64,000 nucleotides of DNA, taken from contig JBBDHG010000003.1 of the NCBI GenBank assembly GCA_037951165.1, positions 12,622,001 to 12,686,000 of the forward strand, given 5' to 3'. Below are positions 1-11,984 of the stretch, in pieces. The position numbers and the translations under genes are program-made. Every line of letters starts with the position of its first letter. Within the stretch, counting starts at the first letter, position 1. The notes under the pieces are model-generated. The model did not search any database. It was not told the DNA's origin and worked only from the letters and a program-made list of their open reading frames with translations. The stretch comes from Lophius americanus (taxonomy: Eukaryota > Chordata > Actinopteri > Lophiiformes > Lophiidae).

Positions 1-1474
1 AATTAGAAATGATTTCTGATCGTGCTTGTTGTTGCACCATAAATGCTGCACATTTGTACTCGCTATACAGCAGAGTTTTCGTTTTTTTTTAAATTTATTA
101 AATGAAACAACAATGATTGTTGTTTCAGTTTATTTTTTTCATAAGTTGAAACAACTATCCCCCTTGTGAGGTAAATATGAACTAATAGAGTCATTCTCAG
201 GTCAGACATTGACGTTTCCGTATATCACGGACTTTTCGAGATATTGATATGTTAGTCACCAACATTAAAAATGGAGATAAATAGGACAAACTAATTTTTA
301 TGTCAAAATTGAAATAAAAATTTAAGTATAATTCATGTCTTTCTGCCTTTCTCACACATGGACTCTCCATAACTGCATTTTAAAAGGGTTAAAATCCTAA
401 GAATAAAGTCATATTAGATAAAAGGGGAACAGAACTGATATTAGCTAATAAAAGCATTATATTAGTAAAAGTGTAAAATAATATTAACGTATGATATTTT
501 GCGTCAGGACGTTCGACGTCCTCTAAGATAAAGATTAACCTGATGAAGTGAAGCACCAAGTGAGTCAAACATTCATAAAATCATTTTAACCCATATTCAT
601 GTGAGAAGAGGCCGTCAGACAGGATTCTACCAAACACAGTCCTAAAATCATTCTTGCCCTGTAAACAGGGAATGAATGAGGTTGTTCTTTTTCTTTTGCT
701 TAAACTTTCTACTGATATATCACTACATTTCTAAGCAAGTTACTGCTACTAACAAATCATCGTTATTGAACTGTTGTTGATTATTAGTTTTATCCTCACC
801 AGCAAAAACTGCCAATTCATTATTATAATGATCCATAAATATGTTTAGACTTCAACCATAAATACACTTTTAGGAACAATCCCTTCATATATTCACACTT
901 GCCTCCTCGCCAGGGCCAAGCATATAAAAGACAAATGTGTTAGTGTGGCTCACATAAGGGCCAGAATTTATGGCGGTCAGAAGGCTCAGAAGAAAGAGAT
1001 AGATTTGATAAAAGATGCAGCAAAGTTTCATCTTTCAAACTTATACTGGGTCGTTTAAAGAGCCGATAGGGACACATCATTTCCTTAAGCCTCAGGAATA
1101 CCTCCTCTTCGTGAAGAGGTCACCTTGAGGGTGCGGTGTGTAAAGTTAAGCATCTAATGGTACAATTCCAGATTACAACCTACTGTATATTACTCCTCCA
1201 AGAGTCTGCGTTGTCCTTCAAGCATCAAAATAATGTCATCATGTACGAACACATCCTGTCCAGCTGGATCCTTAAAGTTTGCCATCAAAGAAAGGAAGTG
1301 CAAACTAAGCTGGGTTTTAACGGGACTTTAAACTTTAGACTTCAAAATAGTCATTAATGATTTGTTCTTGTTTTGAAAAGCAGAGACTCAATACTACATA
1401 ACATTTGATGTTTGGTATTATTCAGTTGGCACACACAGCAGCGATCATCATGTTAAGCACCGGCAACTTAAGAT
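1..1474. other. AT-rich stretch without recognised gene
   Basis: No open frame longer than about 75 codons and no recognisable domain. Homopolymer T and A runs are frequent. I see no promoter, RNA gene or repeat that I can name here. Confidence 0.5.
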
Positions 1475-1830
1475 GTTATGTTTCTGCAGGGGGCAGGAAG
1501 GGCAGGACCCAGGAGGAAGGATGGGTGGGGCATAGGAGTGATCTCTATATTGTTTTCTGGTTGTTGATTGGTTAGGGTTGATTTCCTCCCTTGGAGCATA
1601 ATTTCCCATGTTTTGGCCAAAAGCTGATCAGAATTCAAAAAATATAGCTTAGTAAATTGATCTAGTAGATCCCGCCTCCATAGGAGGATATTTAAGTCTG
1701 TCCTCCTCTGGTCTCCTCTTCACACAGACTGCCTTTTACCGGGCCTTGAATTTCAATAATGGATTTTTCCCAAAAAAGATATGAAATTCTTTCATGAATG
1801 ATACTGAGACTTGGAAAGGTTTACATCAAC
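1475..1830 (+). mobile_element. LTR-like segment (weak)
   Basis: Begins with TGTTATGTTTCTGCAG followed by a GGCAGGACCC phrase often seen near starts of fish gypsy-type LTRs. It contains a TATA-like ATATTTAAG near 1689 followed by pyrimidine-rich sequence, as in a U3/R junction. No internal retroviral or gypsy coding region, primer-binding site or second LTR is seen next to it, so at best this is a solo LTR. It could equally be an ordinary AT-rich region with a chance TATA box. Confidence 0.22.
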
Positions 1831-2868
1831 CTGTTACTCTTTGATATGTTTGAATCTTCTCTCTTGCCGCTCAAAAGCAGAGGAAGGCCATCCTCCTTTA
1901 CCTCCAGGGACCAACCTCCTCTGATCCAGCCTCCTGATGATGTAGATATAGATTCTTAAGATTAACAGAGCTAGAAGTCACCCATGAATCAAGCAGGCTA
2001 TAAGGGAAAAGAATCCCATCAGCCCACAGCAAGCTGGGACAGTTGGGCTTTTAACGTCTGAAGTTTATGTGGGTGAAGGAGTAACATTAAAATGAGAGGG
2101 AGGTTAAGAAAAGCCTCAGGATATAAAGTGTCTGAAGCACTACATCTCACCCTGAATTTACTGAAATTAAATGCCCAGTCCTGCCTCACTCTCTCACAGC
2201 AAACCTCCTCAGACAGCTCTATTTGTCTGGCCTTCTATTCAGACACAATCAGAGGAGGGAAATTAGAGGCAGTCGGCTGTGCATGTAAAATCTATAGGAG
2301 CAGACAGAGAGGGAGAGAGCTGCATTATTGCCCTGGGTAACAGAAACTTAACTCACCAACGGGATTTTTTTATTTATATATTGATTGATTTGTCTGAATG
2401 TTTGTTTGCTCCTCATCTACGTGGAAGCTATTCAAAATAATTATTTCCACTGGGATTAATGAAGCTGCGTCAAATGATGAGAAGAGAAACGGAGGTAATT
2501 GAACTCACACGGTAAAACTAATACCATCGCGATGCTGCTGACAGACATGGCGCGTTGGGAAACGGCATTTTCATTTTACTTTTTGTGTCAACTTATCAGA
2601 ATTTTGTGAGAAAAGGGTTCATCACCTGGGAGAGTTTCCTTTACCAGGCATTTGAGCTAATATCCTCGTGCAAAACATGCAGTCAAGAGAAATCCAAGCA
2701 TAAAAGAGAACGTCCACAGTGGAGGGAGGAGTAGAGTTTAGCATGTTCAAGTAATACCATACACATACAGTATCTACATATTAAAGTTAGGCACTGCCAC
2801 AAACTTTTGTATTGTAGTATATTGGGAAAATTACATGCACAATAAAAGAAAAGTCACAATCCAGTGTC
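1831..2868. other. Unannotated stretch
   Basis: Only short open frames (up to 82 codons at 2092-2340) without recognisable protein features. Nothing else that I can support. Confidence 0.5.
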
Positions 2869-3107
2869 CTAGAGCCGGTCCCACGCCCGGATGAATGGGG
2901 AGGGTTGCGTCAGGAAGGGCATCCAACGTCAAAACCTATGCCAAATCAATATGTGGAACGTGAAACTGATTGCAAACCGGATCAGTCGGAGCTCGGTTAG
3001 ACTGAATCAGCACCGGTGCTCTTGGACAGCGGGTTACTGGCCTCCGGATGGAAGCAGATTATCCAGTGTGGGGACCCGAATGGAAGCAACCGACACTCGA
3101 AGAAGAT
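2869..3107 (+). mobile_element. RTE-like LINE 3' end fragment
   Basis: Carries the phrase GGGAGGGTTGCGTCAGGAAG followed by GGCATCCAACG and CCAAATCAATATGTGGA, a very common teleost repeat end, and stops with CGACACTCGAAGAAGATGA, a degraded form of the usual GAAGAAG tail. Related copies lie at 7142-7409 (reverse), 20571-20805 and 24077-24198, and 18391-18531 shares the tail. It contains no reverse transcriptase, so it is a 5'-truncated or non-autonomous copy. The assignment to RTE rather than to a SINE that borrowed the tail is inference. Confidence 0.6.
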
Positions 3108-4502
3108 GACATTACATGCAGAGAACATTTAGGAAATGAATAATGTATTTACTATTTATAATATCCCATTATGCTTTAACATCAAAAATTATGAGTTTTA
3201 TGCCTTACTTCAGTGAAAAGTACTTAGGTCAAAGACATTTACATAACTTATATAATGTACAAGGAGAAATGGCTTTCTACATTTAAACTTTTAAATCAGC
3301 ATCACAGTTTTTGACCTTCCATACCAATAAACACAGTTAGTTAGAAAGTAATCAACAATATCATGCCTATTCTAACATGTTTAGGGTCTGATGTTTGTTT
3401 GCCTTCATTTCTACAGATTTGGGAAGTATGTAAAAAAAAATTTCGGTCTTATCATACATATGTGGTATTATTACTTAAACATATGGTTTCCTGTTTGCCG
3501 TTATGCATTTATTGTCCAGTCATTGATCAGAAGTCCTACTATGGAGTCACATAAGTATGACAACTTTGAATTATAACTCTCCTACATTGTTTGTTTCTGT
3601 GCCTGCCGAGAATTCAAGTTCCCGTCAGCATCTCAACGCTCACTCTCAGTTGACGACAACGGGCATCGTTTTTAATGAAAACTTAGACATTAGACTTTTG
3701 GAACCTGCAATATTTATATCAACTGTATCCTCTTCGGTGAACATTTTTAATAAAAAAAATCTGCTAAAATTTGTTTTATATAGGATTGTAAGACATTGTA
3801 GGACAAACTCATAACTTCTTAACTCCTGTTTGTCGTTTAGGACAAACAGGACTTATGAAGGTATGATTTCTAGGGCCAAGTGTTATTGTTAAAAAAAATT
3901 TCCAAAGGTAATGGTTTTTGTATAATGTGAAGGATTACATATTAATGTACTGGTAAATTCTATCCTGGCTCATATTTGGTGAGAGACAGGGTTCAATTCC
4001 AGAGACTCATGATCATATCAAACTTGTGGACAACACAAGAGCAGTTTACGCAACCCTTTAATGTTTTTTTTGTTTTTTTGAACTCTATCTTTTGCTGTGT
4101 TCTCTCCTTCTGTTTAAAAGGCAACAGCATTACTACGGACTGAAAATACATACCTTCTAAAACAGCAAAAAAAGTAAAAAGCAACTCCTGTGAAAACGGT
4201 AACTGACAGCCCAACTTCACTCTTGGTTGTAATGGATGTAGCCTCATATCCACGCCCGCACAGAACGACAACAACAACAACATCGGACCATGTGGTTTTG
4301 TTAGTGCTGCTGACTGAGTTTATTAAAGTTCCTCCAGAAAACGGTAGAGTCGCTGCACCGTTACTGAGATTACCAGAGATTATCCATACATCCTGATCAG
4401 TTTTCTTCAGAGGCATTTTCAGTTACTTTTGTGAATCCATGTGTACTTGGATCGTTTTTTCTTTTTTTTAGCTGAAATGGTGTTGTGAGAACGGGGCATT
4501 AT
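3108..4502. other. Unannotated stretch
   Basis: Overlapping short frames on both strands (for example 3993-4416 minus, about 100 codons) show no domain. A short (AAC)n run lies near 4268-4283. I see no gene. Confidence 0.5.
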
Positions 4503-4629
4503 GACTCACCGGTTCGCATGTACTGCATGTTTCTGGACAGTGGGAGGAAGCTGGAGCGCCCAGAGGAAACCCACTCAAACAGAGAACTGAGAGAACACAG
4601 ACTCAACACAGAACCTTGTTGCTGTGCCA
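4503..4629 (-). mobile_element. tRNA-like SINE, body fragment
   Basis: Read on the minus strand it has the hallmark CTTCCTCCCACTGTCCAGAA and GGGTTTCCTCTGGGCGCTCC phrases of the widespread teleost SINE that also occurs at 15617-15860, 29211-29358 and 50471-50702. The tRNA-like head with the B box is missing here. Passive repeat; no function inferred. Confidence 0.6.
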
Positions 4630-5149
4630 TTTAATTCTGCGATAGATGGATACATGGTTTTTCTCTCACCGAACTTTACCTGAACCCTGAGGACACACAT
4701 GAGGACACACACGCATCTTGTGGAATTTTGGTTTAATTAAACATTTTTAACACTTTTTAAAGTGACTGTTGGATCTTGGATTGGGTCGAAGTGCCCTTCT
4801 AGATTTAACGGTATCATGTAATATGCTCGCTTCATTTAAACAGGACTGTCATAATAAGCTTTTATATCAACCAGGGATAATGGAGTTGCTCACAGACAAA
4901 ACCTTGCAGGACTGTTAATTTTTCTGCAAATCCATGAGTTATGTTATTGCATTTCACTCATTGTGTAATCCATAGAACTATATGCACTATATTGATTCTT
5001 TAAATTAAGCAATGGTGGCCATGAATATCACAGATATGGATATCTAGCGAAAGTTCAGTCAGAAAGACTTTCCTTTGGTGCACTAGGGCCAGAGCTACCG
5101 CTCATTGTACTCTGTTATCCTTACCTTTCACATATGCTTGGTATCGATT
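4630..5149. other. Unannotated stretch
   Basis: AT-rich, no open frame of note, no named repeat recognised. Confidence 0.5.
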
Positions 5150-5588
5150 TACTGCTTCATGGCCTGGTTCCGTTAATTGATATCAGCTGCACCCTTTCAG
5201 CTGGCCTCATCCAGCCACTCCCTGTCACACCTCCATGTTTAGGCCATCAGCATCAGCTGCTGTCTTTAAATTTGACTCTCTTGCCATCCATCGAGTTCTT
5301 GCATGCTGCTAGTTTGCACAACCTCCACCTCCCAATCTCCACCTAGTCCTCGGAGAGCCATCAGTCTCATAATTCATCAACCTCAGCAGAGACATCAGCC
5401 ACCACCCCCAGAATCGAGACTCCAAAGGGGGGATATTCGATGCTTCCGCTCAGGTCAGAAACCCTTCGATCTCAATCTCCCTCAAGAGTCTGAGCGCCAA
5501 AGACTTTTTCTAATAGACTCCCTATCACACATCTGCTGTTATAATAAATAATTCAGCTTTTCGACATCTCGTCTTCTCTGGTTGAAAT
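5150..5588 (+). mobile_element. LTR-like repeat, forward copy
   Basis: Clearly homologous, in inverted orientation, to 9497-9850. Shared landmarks in order are CATCAGCTGCTGTCTTTA, CCTCCACCTCC, GTCCTCGGAGA, CCTCAGCAGAG, AAGAGTCTGAGC and a terminal ATAATAAATAATTC. The AATAAA-type polyadenylation signal about 50 bases before the end, followed by a GT/T-rich stretch, is what an LTR R/U5 region or a short retroposon would have. There is no flanking gag or pol. The family name is unknown to me. Confidence 0.5.
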
Positions 5589-6680
5589 GAGTATATATTT
5601 AGATATTTGTAGCCTGCATTAAATTTTTCTTGTGCAACCTGCTGTATGATGACTAGTGAGTATTTGGAAGTTTTCAGGATTTACTGGATTACACACAAAA
5701 AAAAAACATGCCGAATGTGATCTAATACAAACTTTCAAGTATGCAAAGTGGTATACTATTTGATTTTTCTATCATTTTTGTTGATGGTTAAGGCTTGACA
5801 GGGCAAATATTAACCTATCAGAAAGAGCTGTTCTGTTTTCCCAGCAGGCTCCTCGCTCTCCCTCTTTGTCCTCCCGTCTCTTAGCAAACAAACCTTCATC
5901 ACCTTCAGGATCCAACCTGTCCTCTGATTGGCCTCTATTAACCCCGAAGGTGTGGAAGAGGAGAAAATAAAATAAGATCTAAAAAGAATCGATAAATGTT
6001 TCATCAGATTTAAAGACAGTGTTAGCCTCCGTTTTATGGCGGCCGTGTTACAGTTTGAGGATAACCGAGTCCTTGGGTTGAAAAGAAAGGTTTATGGTGC
6101 TGTAAACACAGCCCAATTCTCTTTTCCATTTCAGCCACATAAAGTCATGACAGATCAGTAAATCTACACAGGAAAGTGGACGCTCTTTGCCACCTGCTCT
6201 TTATGCTCAGCAGGTTCCTCTCTCTTTCTCCTTCCTTTGCAATCAATAGCACCTGAAGGGTTAATGTTAGAATCAGGCTTCTGATTGCAGATGCCAAAAG
6301 GAAACATTCTCAGATGAAGAAACCAGAAACATACTGATTTCATTTCCGTCAACTCAACAGCTATAGCTTAAACAGTATTAATATTCATGTCCGTGAAGAA
6401 CCTTTCATGATCTACAGGTAATTTCACCTGAAACGTACCTATGAGTAGGTTGCATTAAGTTTGAGTTTCAAAGAGCTTCTGGCAAAATCTCCTGGCATTC
6501 AATCATCTAATGGATCTATGGAGTGTTGCTTCTTAGGTAACCGTCTCTTATTTTAGAGGCTGAATAGCTCAGGGAATAGGCCACTGGTATGTCAATTAAG
6601 TTCTGCTCATTTTAGGCACCATAAAGTAAACTAGATGCAATACAAAAGCAATATTTTCATTATATGCCCAAAGATTTGGG
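5589..6680. other. Unannotated stretch
   Basis: No gene seen. Two segments, near 5842 and 6210, both start with a CAGCAGG-TCCTC pyrimidine block, too short to call a repeat. Confidence 0.45.
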
Positions 6681-7741
6681 ATATAATGGAATTGTCATCA
6701 CGTCCGCGTCCTGCATGGCAGCAGATTCTTCGTGTTAACGTTAAAACCGAAAAACGATATGGTCGATCATTTTCAAATATTAGTGTGAGGAAGAACTGGA
6801 TTGTTATGAGGAACATTCGGTTCTGTTGTATATATCTGACACTAGGGGGAGCTTTATCTGCATTATTGTCAGGCCATAAATTCTCAACCGTTGAGTGTTG
6901 AATACCTAGATCCAAGAAGTTTTCTGGACATAACTCAAAAACTATGTCATGGATTATTGTCCAATTGAATGCGCACATAGACTTAAGGGCAAGGAAGAAC
7001 TGGATTGATTTTGGGAAAGGACATCTCATATTTCTGACACTAGGGGGAGCTCCTTCTTTGAATGTTTCTGCGTCATAATTTTTCCTCCGTTGGTCCTATT
7101 TACTCCAAATTTGGAACATATGAATGGACTCGAGGACTATCTTGTGTCTCTTCTTTCAACTGCTCCGTTTTGAGGTTGCCACAACGTATCATCTGTTTCA
7201 TCCATATTTGGGTAGCATGCTGGCTAACTATACCAGTGACAGTATTTGTTAACACGGGCAATAACCGATCAAGTTTGGAAATCAGTTTTGTGTTCCTCAT
7301 ATGGATTTGGCATACGTTTTACGCCGGATGCCCTTCCTGACACAGCCCTGCACATTTATCTGGGTTAGGGACCTGCACTAGCGGTACACAGGTTCATGAC
7401 CTTTTTGGTGAGGACTATCATGCATATCGTATTCAAATCTAATGATTTATTGATTGATAGGATTCATCCATGAACTCCTAATTGTTGCTAGGTTTTTGTC
7501 CAACTTTGGTGCATATGAATCGACTCAAAGAGATGTATGTTGTATATCATATTTTCCTCTAAAAGTTCACAACTTACTCACAAGGCTAGCTTTCTTTACG
7601 ACAAACACTATTTTTCAGACATAACATAACATTTAATTTGAGGAGTTCAATCATTGGGATTGCTTGTACAAAGCAGCGAATTGGGCACTTTTTAGGGTTA
7701 AACTTTGATGTCAGTGACGACAGCATAGGTCTAGTTTTATT
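6681..7741 (+). repeat. Modular repeat, copy 1 (interrupted)
   Basis: First copy of the nine-locus repeat described in the findings. The head with CAGATTCTTCGTGTTAACG is at about 6722. The signature GTGAGGAAGAACTGGATTG is at about 6785 and recurs as AAGGAAGAACTGGATTGA at about 6990. Each is followed by TGACACTAGGGGGAGC. The tail with GGGATTGCTTGTACAA and GTGACGACAGCATAGGTC closes at 7741. An RTE-like fragment at 7142-7409 interrupts it, with GAGGACTATC on both sides. The signature module is therefore duplicated inside the copy. No coding potential recognised. Confidence 0.7.
7142..7409 (-). mobile_element. RTE-like 3' end inserted in modular repeat
   Basis: Reverse complement of the family at 2869-3107, with the phrase TTTTACGCCGGATGCCCTTC at about 7318-7337. 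The 3' tail lies at the left edge, as CTTCTTTCAACTGCTCCG. The ten bases GAGGACTATC occur at 7132-7141 and again at 7410-7419, as expected for a target-site duplication made by LINE-type integration. The modular repeat resumes after the second copy. This gives a clear relative age: the host repeat is older than this insertion. Confidence 0.65.
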
Positions 7742-8540
7742 TCCCTCTTTCTGTCGGTAAAATGTACTTTACCTATTGATAAATGTAAATGGAAGCCTCT
7801 TTGGTACTAATTTGTCAGTTCTATAAGTTCTATATGTATAAAACCTCTAATAAACAAAACACCTTTCCCTGGTCCTTCAGTCCCTCTGGACCACATCAGT
7901 AAGTCTGCTGGGTGCAGACTTAAATTTAGGTCAGCACTTTATTAAGTGTTAGAGGCCTTGGCCGGTCCACCCCCAGGTTAGGGAATTGCATTTGTGGTAT
8001 GCTCTCACAGAATGGTAGACAGTTATGATTAGAGAGCACCGGGGTAGAATCCATTTAACCTCCAACCACTGCAACGGGAAAGCCAGCCAGCCCACCGTTA
8101 TCCTCCGCTGGCAGGCTGAGGGGAGGAGGCGGAGATGGAGAGAGAGCCAACAGGTGGAGGAGTTCTCCCATGGCAATGAATGCACCACTCTCTAACTCAT
8201 CACCCCAATTTCTACATCATTAAACTCAGTCATAACTGCAGAGGGGGTGTGCCACAGACGAAGGTTCAACACACCTCCATTTAAACCTGCACTGCAAGTG
8301 AATTTCAACAAAGTATAAAAAAAAGGGTCTTACTTCTTTAAATGTATCTTTGTTTTTGTCTAAAAAGAAAAAAATAATCTTGCCAAGTATGTTACACATT
8401 AGAAAAGTAGTCTTACTTTCAGAAAATGCCCCATACTTTTTCTTTGTAGGTTATTCCAGCTGATATTGACCCTGAACTTTAACAATGTAAAACAATGGTT
8501 TTCTTAATGGATTTCTTTCCTTTTTCTCTACCAGAAAAGG
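7742..8540. other. Unannotated stretch, possible LTR remnant
   Basis: A TATAAAACCTCTAATAAACA stretch near 7837, followed by CCCTGGTCCTTCAGTCC, resembles a TATA plus polyadenylation arrangement of an LTR, but nothing else supports it. The remainder, including an open frame at 7949-8188 minus, is not recognisable. Confidence 0.35.
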
Positions 8541-9360
8541 TTATTATGGAATCGTTATAACCGCCGCCACAGATCCTTCATGTGATCGCAATTACTCGAA
8601 AAGCGTATTCATTAAATTCATTTTCAAATTATATTATCAAATATTGTGAGGAAGAACTGGATTGATTTTAGGAGAGGTCGGTCACATTTTTCCGGCACTA
8701 GGGGGAACTTCATCTCCAAAAGTTTTCTTGATATAATTTACCAACTGTTGGGCCGATTTAGTATACATTTTGAGCCTTTGAATTCACACAAGCAGAATTG
8801 TCTTTACTGTATTATACTTAACTCCAATTGTTAATTTTTTACTCATCAGGGGGTGCTTTTTCACAGAAAAACACTGTTTTCAGGCCATAACTCAAAAACT
8901 CTTCCATGGAACATTTTCATATATTCTACCCACATAAACCTCAGTGTGAGGAAGAACTAGAGTCATTGTGCGACATGTCAGTTGAATTTTTATGACACTA
9001 GGGCGAGCGTCATGTCCAAACATTTTCGGGCCATTATTTCTCAACCTTTTGTCCCATTTAAGTCCGAATTTGGTGTATATGTATCCAATCAATATATTAT
9101 ACTCTTGGAGTTCATATTTTAAGAGTGACTTAAACTTTTTTTAATAATAAACACGGTTTTCCGACATAATAAACCGTTTGTATGATTTTGTCCACATTTG
9201 GTGCATATAAATCGACTTGAGGAGATATCTATAGCTTAACTATATCATATTTTACACTCATAGTTAATATTTTAATCGCTTCTGTGAGATTTTTTTATGA
9301 AAAATACTATGAACATTATTTCACATTTAATTTGAGGGGAGGACAGCATAGGTCTATCTT
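8541..9360 (+). repeat. Modular repeat, copy 2
   Basis: Long uninterrupted copy. It starts with TTATTATGGAATCGTTATAA and a GCCGCCACAGATCCTTC head. The signature GTGAGGAAGAACTGGATTG is at about 8647 and again, slightly changed, at about 8944, each followed by a GGCACTAGGGGGAAC or GACACTAGGGCGAGC phrase. A GGTGCATATAAATCGACTTG segment is near 9200. It ends in GGACAGCATAGGTCTATCTT. The internal duplication matches that of copy 1. Confidence 0.7.
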
Positions 9361-9496
9361 AAGAATAAGGAAAATCTATTTCAAGATGTGTATGTGTATT
9401 TACATTTTTTTCTACTACTTACTACTCTTCGATGTAGGTGTTTATTTTTTAAATTGCCCCATCGAGTATACTCATTTTAAGTAAAAAAACCTTAAT

Positions 9497-9850
9497 TCAA
9501 TCTGAGAAGACAACGTTTAGAAAAGATGAATCCTTTATTACAACAGAGGAGGTGTGATTGAGTTTATTAGAAAGTCTTTGGTGCTCAGACTCTTCGGGGG
9601 GAAGGATATTGAAGGGTCTATCCCCTCTCTGAAGCCTGGGTACATAGCGGTGGTGGCTAATGACTCTGCTGAGGCTTATCAATGAGGAGGCCGATGGATC
9701 TCCGAGGACAAGGTGGAGTTGAGGAGGTGGAGGACATGTGAATCAGTAGCGTGAGAGAACTAGATGGTGTAGGGAGTAATATCTAAAGACAGCAGCTGAT
9801 GTTGATGGGCTCAGCATGCAAGTAGCATGCTGTGATGTCACTGTGATGCC
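9497..9850 (-). mobile_element. LTR-like repeat, reverse copy
   Basis: Reverse-complement relative of 5150-5588, with the same landmarks in the same order, including CATCAGCTGCTGTCTTTA, GTCCTCGGAGA, GAAGAGTCTGAGCACCAAAG and GTTGTAATAAAGGATTC. The AATAAAG signal supports an LTR or retroposon end on the minus strand. It extends less clearly to about 9960. The pair is separated by about 4 kb and faces opposite ways, so the two are separate insertions or one rearranged element. Confidence 0.5.
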
Positions 9851-10250
9851 ACTGTGTATTCGGATATCTTCAGAACCAGCATCAACTTCTACAGCAGTTT
9901 GTGCTACAGTATTTCTGCGATGGGATTAGATGGGCTGGCCATCACTCCCCACCAGTGACCCTGGATGCCCACAATCCTGCTGCGCATTTGTCCTTCAAAG
10001 CTGTGGCTGGATAGACGGAGGAACCTAAGAGCTCCACATTACATCACTTCACTGAACCATTTGTCAGCAGGAGGATGTTTTCTTTGATAGTCAGTCCCAG
10101 TTTCTCCACCAGTGTGTGTTCGTGCCCTGGTTATGCTGCACCCCCATCTAAGAACACCACTACCAAGACAACTGACTGAGAAATCCCCTTCTTTAATGTT
10201 TTATCCAACATGAAACTTCTCCTGTAGAATTATTATATCCTAAAAGAGTG
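9851..10250. other. Unannotated stretch beside LTR-like repeat
   Basis: Could be internal or U3 sequence of the neighbouring minus-strand LTR-like repeat. No protein similarity recognised in either strand. Confidence 0.35.
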
Positions 10251-10524
10251 CGATATTATGGAATCTTTGACGCCACTGCTGCTGTAGATCCTTCTTGTTA
10301 AGGCAATAACTCCAAAACTCAAAAACTATTTCATGGATTTCATTTTGATTTTTATACCTACATAGATATCTGTGTGAGGAAGAACTGGAGCCGTAATTGC
10401 TCCTAGCTTTTCGGACATAACGTCTCATGTAATTTGAGGAGTTCAATTAGGGGGATTGCTTGTACAACACAGACGATTTATGCCCTTTCAAGAATATACC
10501 CTTGCTTTCGGGCTGACAGTGAAC
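10251..10524 (+). repeat. Modular repeat, copy 3 (internally deleted)
   Basis: Has the head (CTGTAGATCCTTCTTGTTAA near 10291), the signature TGTGAGGAAGAACTGGAG near 10373, and then jumps directly to the tail module (TTTGAGGAGTTCAATTAGGG, GGGGATTGCTTGTACAACAC) and GCTGACAGTGAAC. The CACTAGGGGGAGC block and the CATATGAATCGACT block are missing, so this is a deletion derivative. Confidence 0.65.
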
Positions 10525-11984
10525 GCCTGATTTATTTATCTTTTCTTAAATTTGTTAAGTTTGAAGCAATTGTAAATGAATTTCAGGAACATTTTAAGTG
10601 AACTATGATGACTTAGCACAAGGACACAAAATCTGTGGGATCAGAATCACTGCCTCTGTTTTGACCGTGGAGCCCTGCTCCGGAGCCGAGTGCTTCTATC
10701 TGTCCTCCTTCCTCCGATGAGGATATTTAAAATTACACTTTTCTTTTTAAGACCATGGCTGGTCTGATTTTCAATCATTTTATTCAGATCATCCCTCCTT
10801 GAGAGTGACCTCCGGGTTAACATGAGATGTCCTGCAACATCTTCATCGCCGGACTGAGAACGATGGGAACACAGGGATTTGACTTTTATCATAATTTACC
10901 AACCATCAGGTCCAGCGCTAATGACATATGTTCTTGTTTTGTCCTAGACTAAGACGCAACAGGACACATTAACGTTTACACTGCAAAAGATATGTGGTCA
11001 AATTTCGCAACCAACTCGGCAAATGGTTTGAGTGATCGTATCACAATGCGTCTTTAAGATCGTTTACACTTGTTTTCAGCGATGTGTCAGATCGCCCAAA
11101 CACGCATTTAAAACCATGTGTAAACACGGTGTCACCGACATTAATTTCTAAGGAGCTTGTCAAACTCCATTTCTGAAGAGTACACGATTGAGAAATAGAC
11201 TCTCTCCGTCAGTATCCCTCTGCAGTAGAGAAACCAGAGCCATATCAACATACTTTAATAACTAAAATGAGCATGGATCAACCTTGAACTCATTTGTGTA
11301 CACAGAAAAAGCATTGGTGATTGAATTGACTCTCTGTATTCAACACAATCACTTCATCTACACATTAAATGAATAGTCAACTGTAAAACTTGGATTTCAA
11401 TGAAATACTCCCGGCTGGATATTTGAACTGAGATTGGGTGTCCTCCAAACCTATATGAGATTGATATAATCTCAGCTCGTCCAAATCCTAAATATCTGGG
11501 AAATCTTCTCTCTTTGACTCATTTTTAACAAACGCTCCACATAAATATTGTGATGTTGGTACTTTTATAAATGGTCTTAATTACCACTGTGTTATGGCAT
11601 CAAAAAGTGGGCAAAACATCCAAAATCGAAACCACACATGATAATTAAATGGGATATGAAGCATTAATGTTAATGCAAGCCTTTTTTTCATGATTTATGG
11701 GAATTAGATTGGATCAAGATTTCACCCATTGTGGATTTAGAGCTGGTTTGTAAATACTTTTACGGTGCTTTTATAAAAATTTGAAAGAAAAAAATACCCC
11801 ACTGCAAATTCATAACATTTTAATATATTTCTTTCCTCGTGTGTGGGAACCTCTCCCTTTGTTGCAGAGAGGGGATCCCTCAGTCATTAATATGTACAGG
11901 CAAAACTCAATTTTTTTTTTAGTGCAAGCTCTTGAAAAGCGGACATGCCTTACTCTTTTTTTTTTTAGATGCATCAAACAACAA
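10525..11984. other. Unannotated stretch, possible MITE near 11 kb
   Basis: Sequence around 10975-11140 has GTTTACACT and TGTGTAAACACGGTGTC as imperfect inverted phrases and could be a small DNA-transposon relic. Nothing else is recognised. Open frames are short and lack domains. Confidence 0.35.

Noticed and set aside
6631..7029. 132-codon minus-strand frame and its plus-strand shadow
   Set aside because: Lies wholly in the modular repeat, and other copies of the repeat do not keep the frame open.
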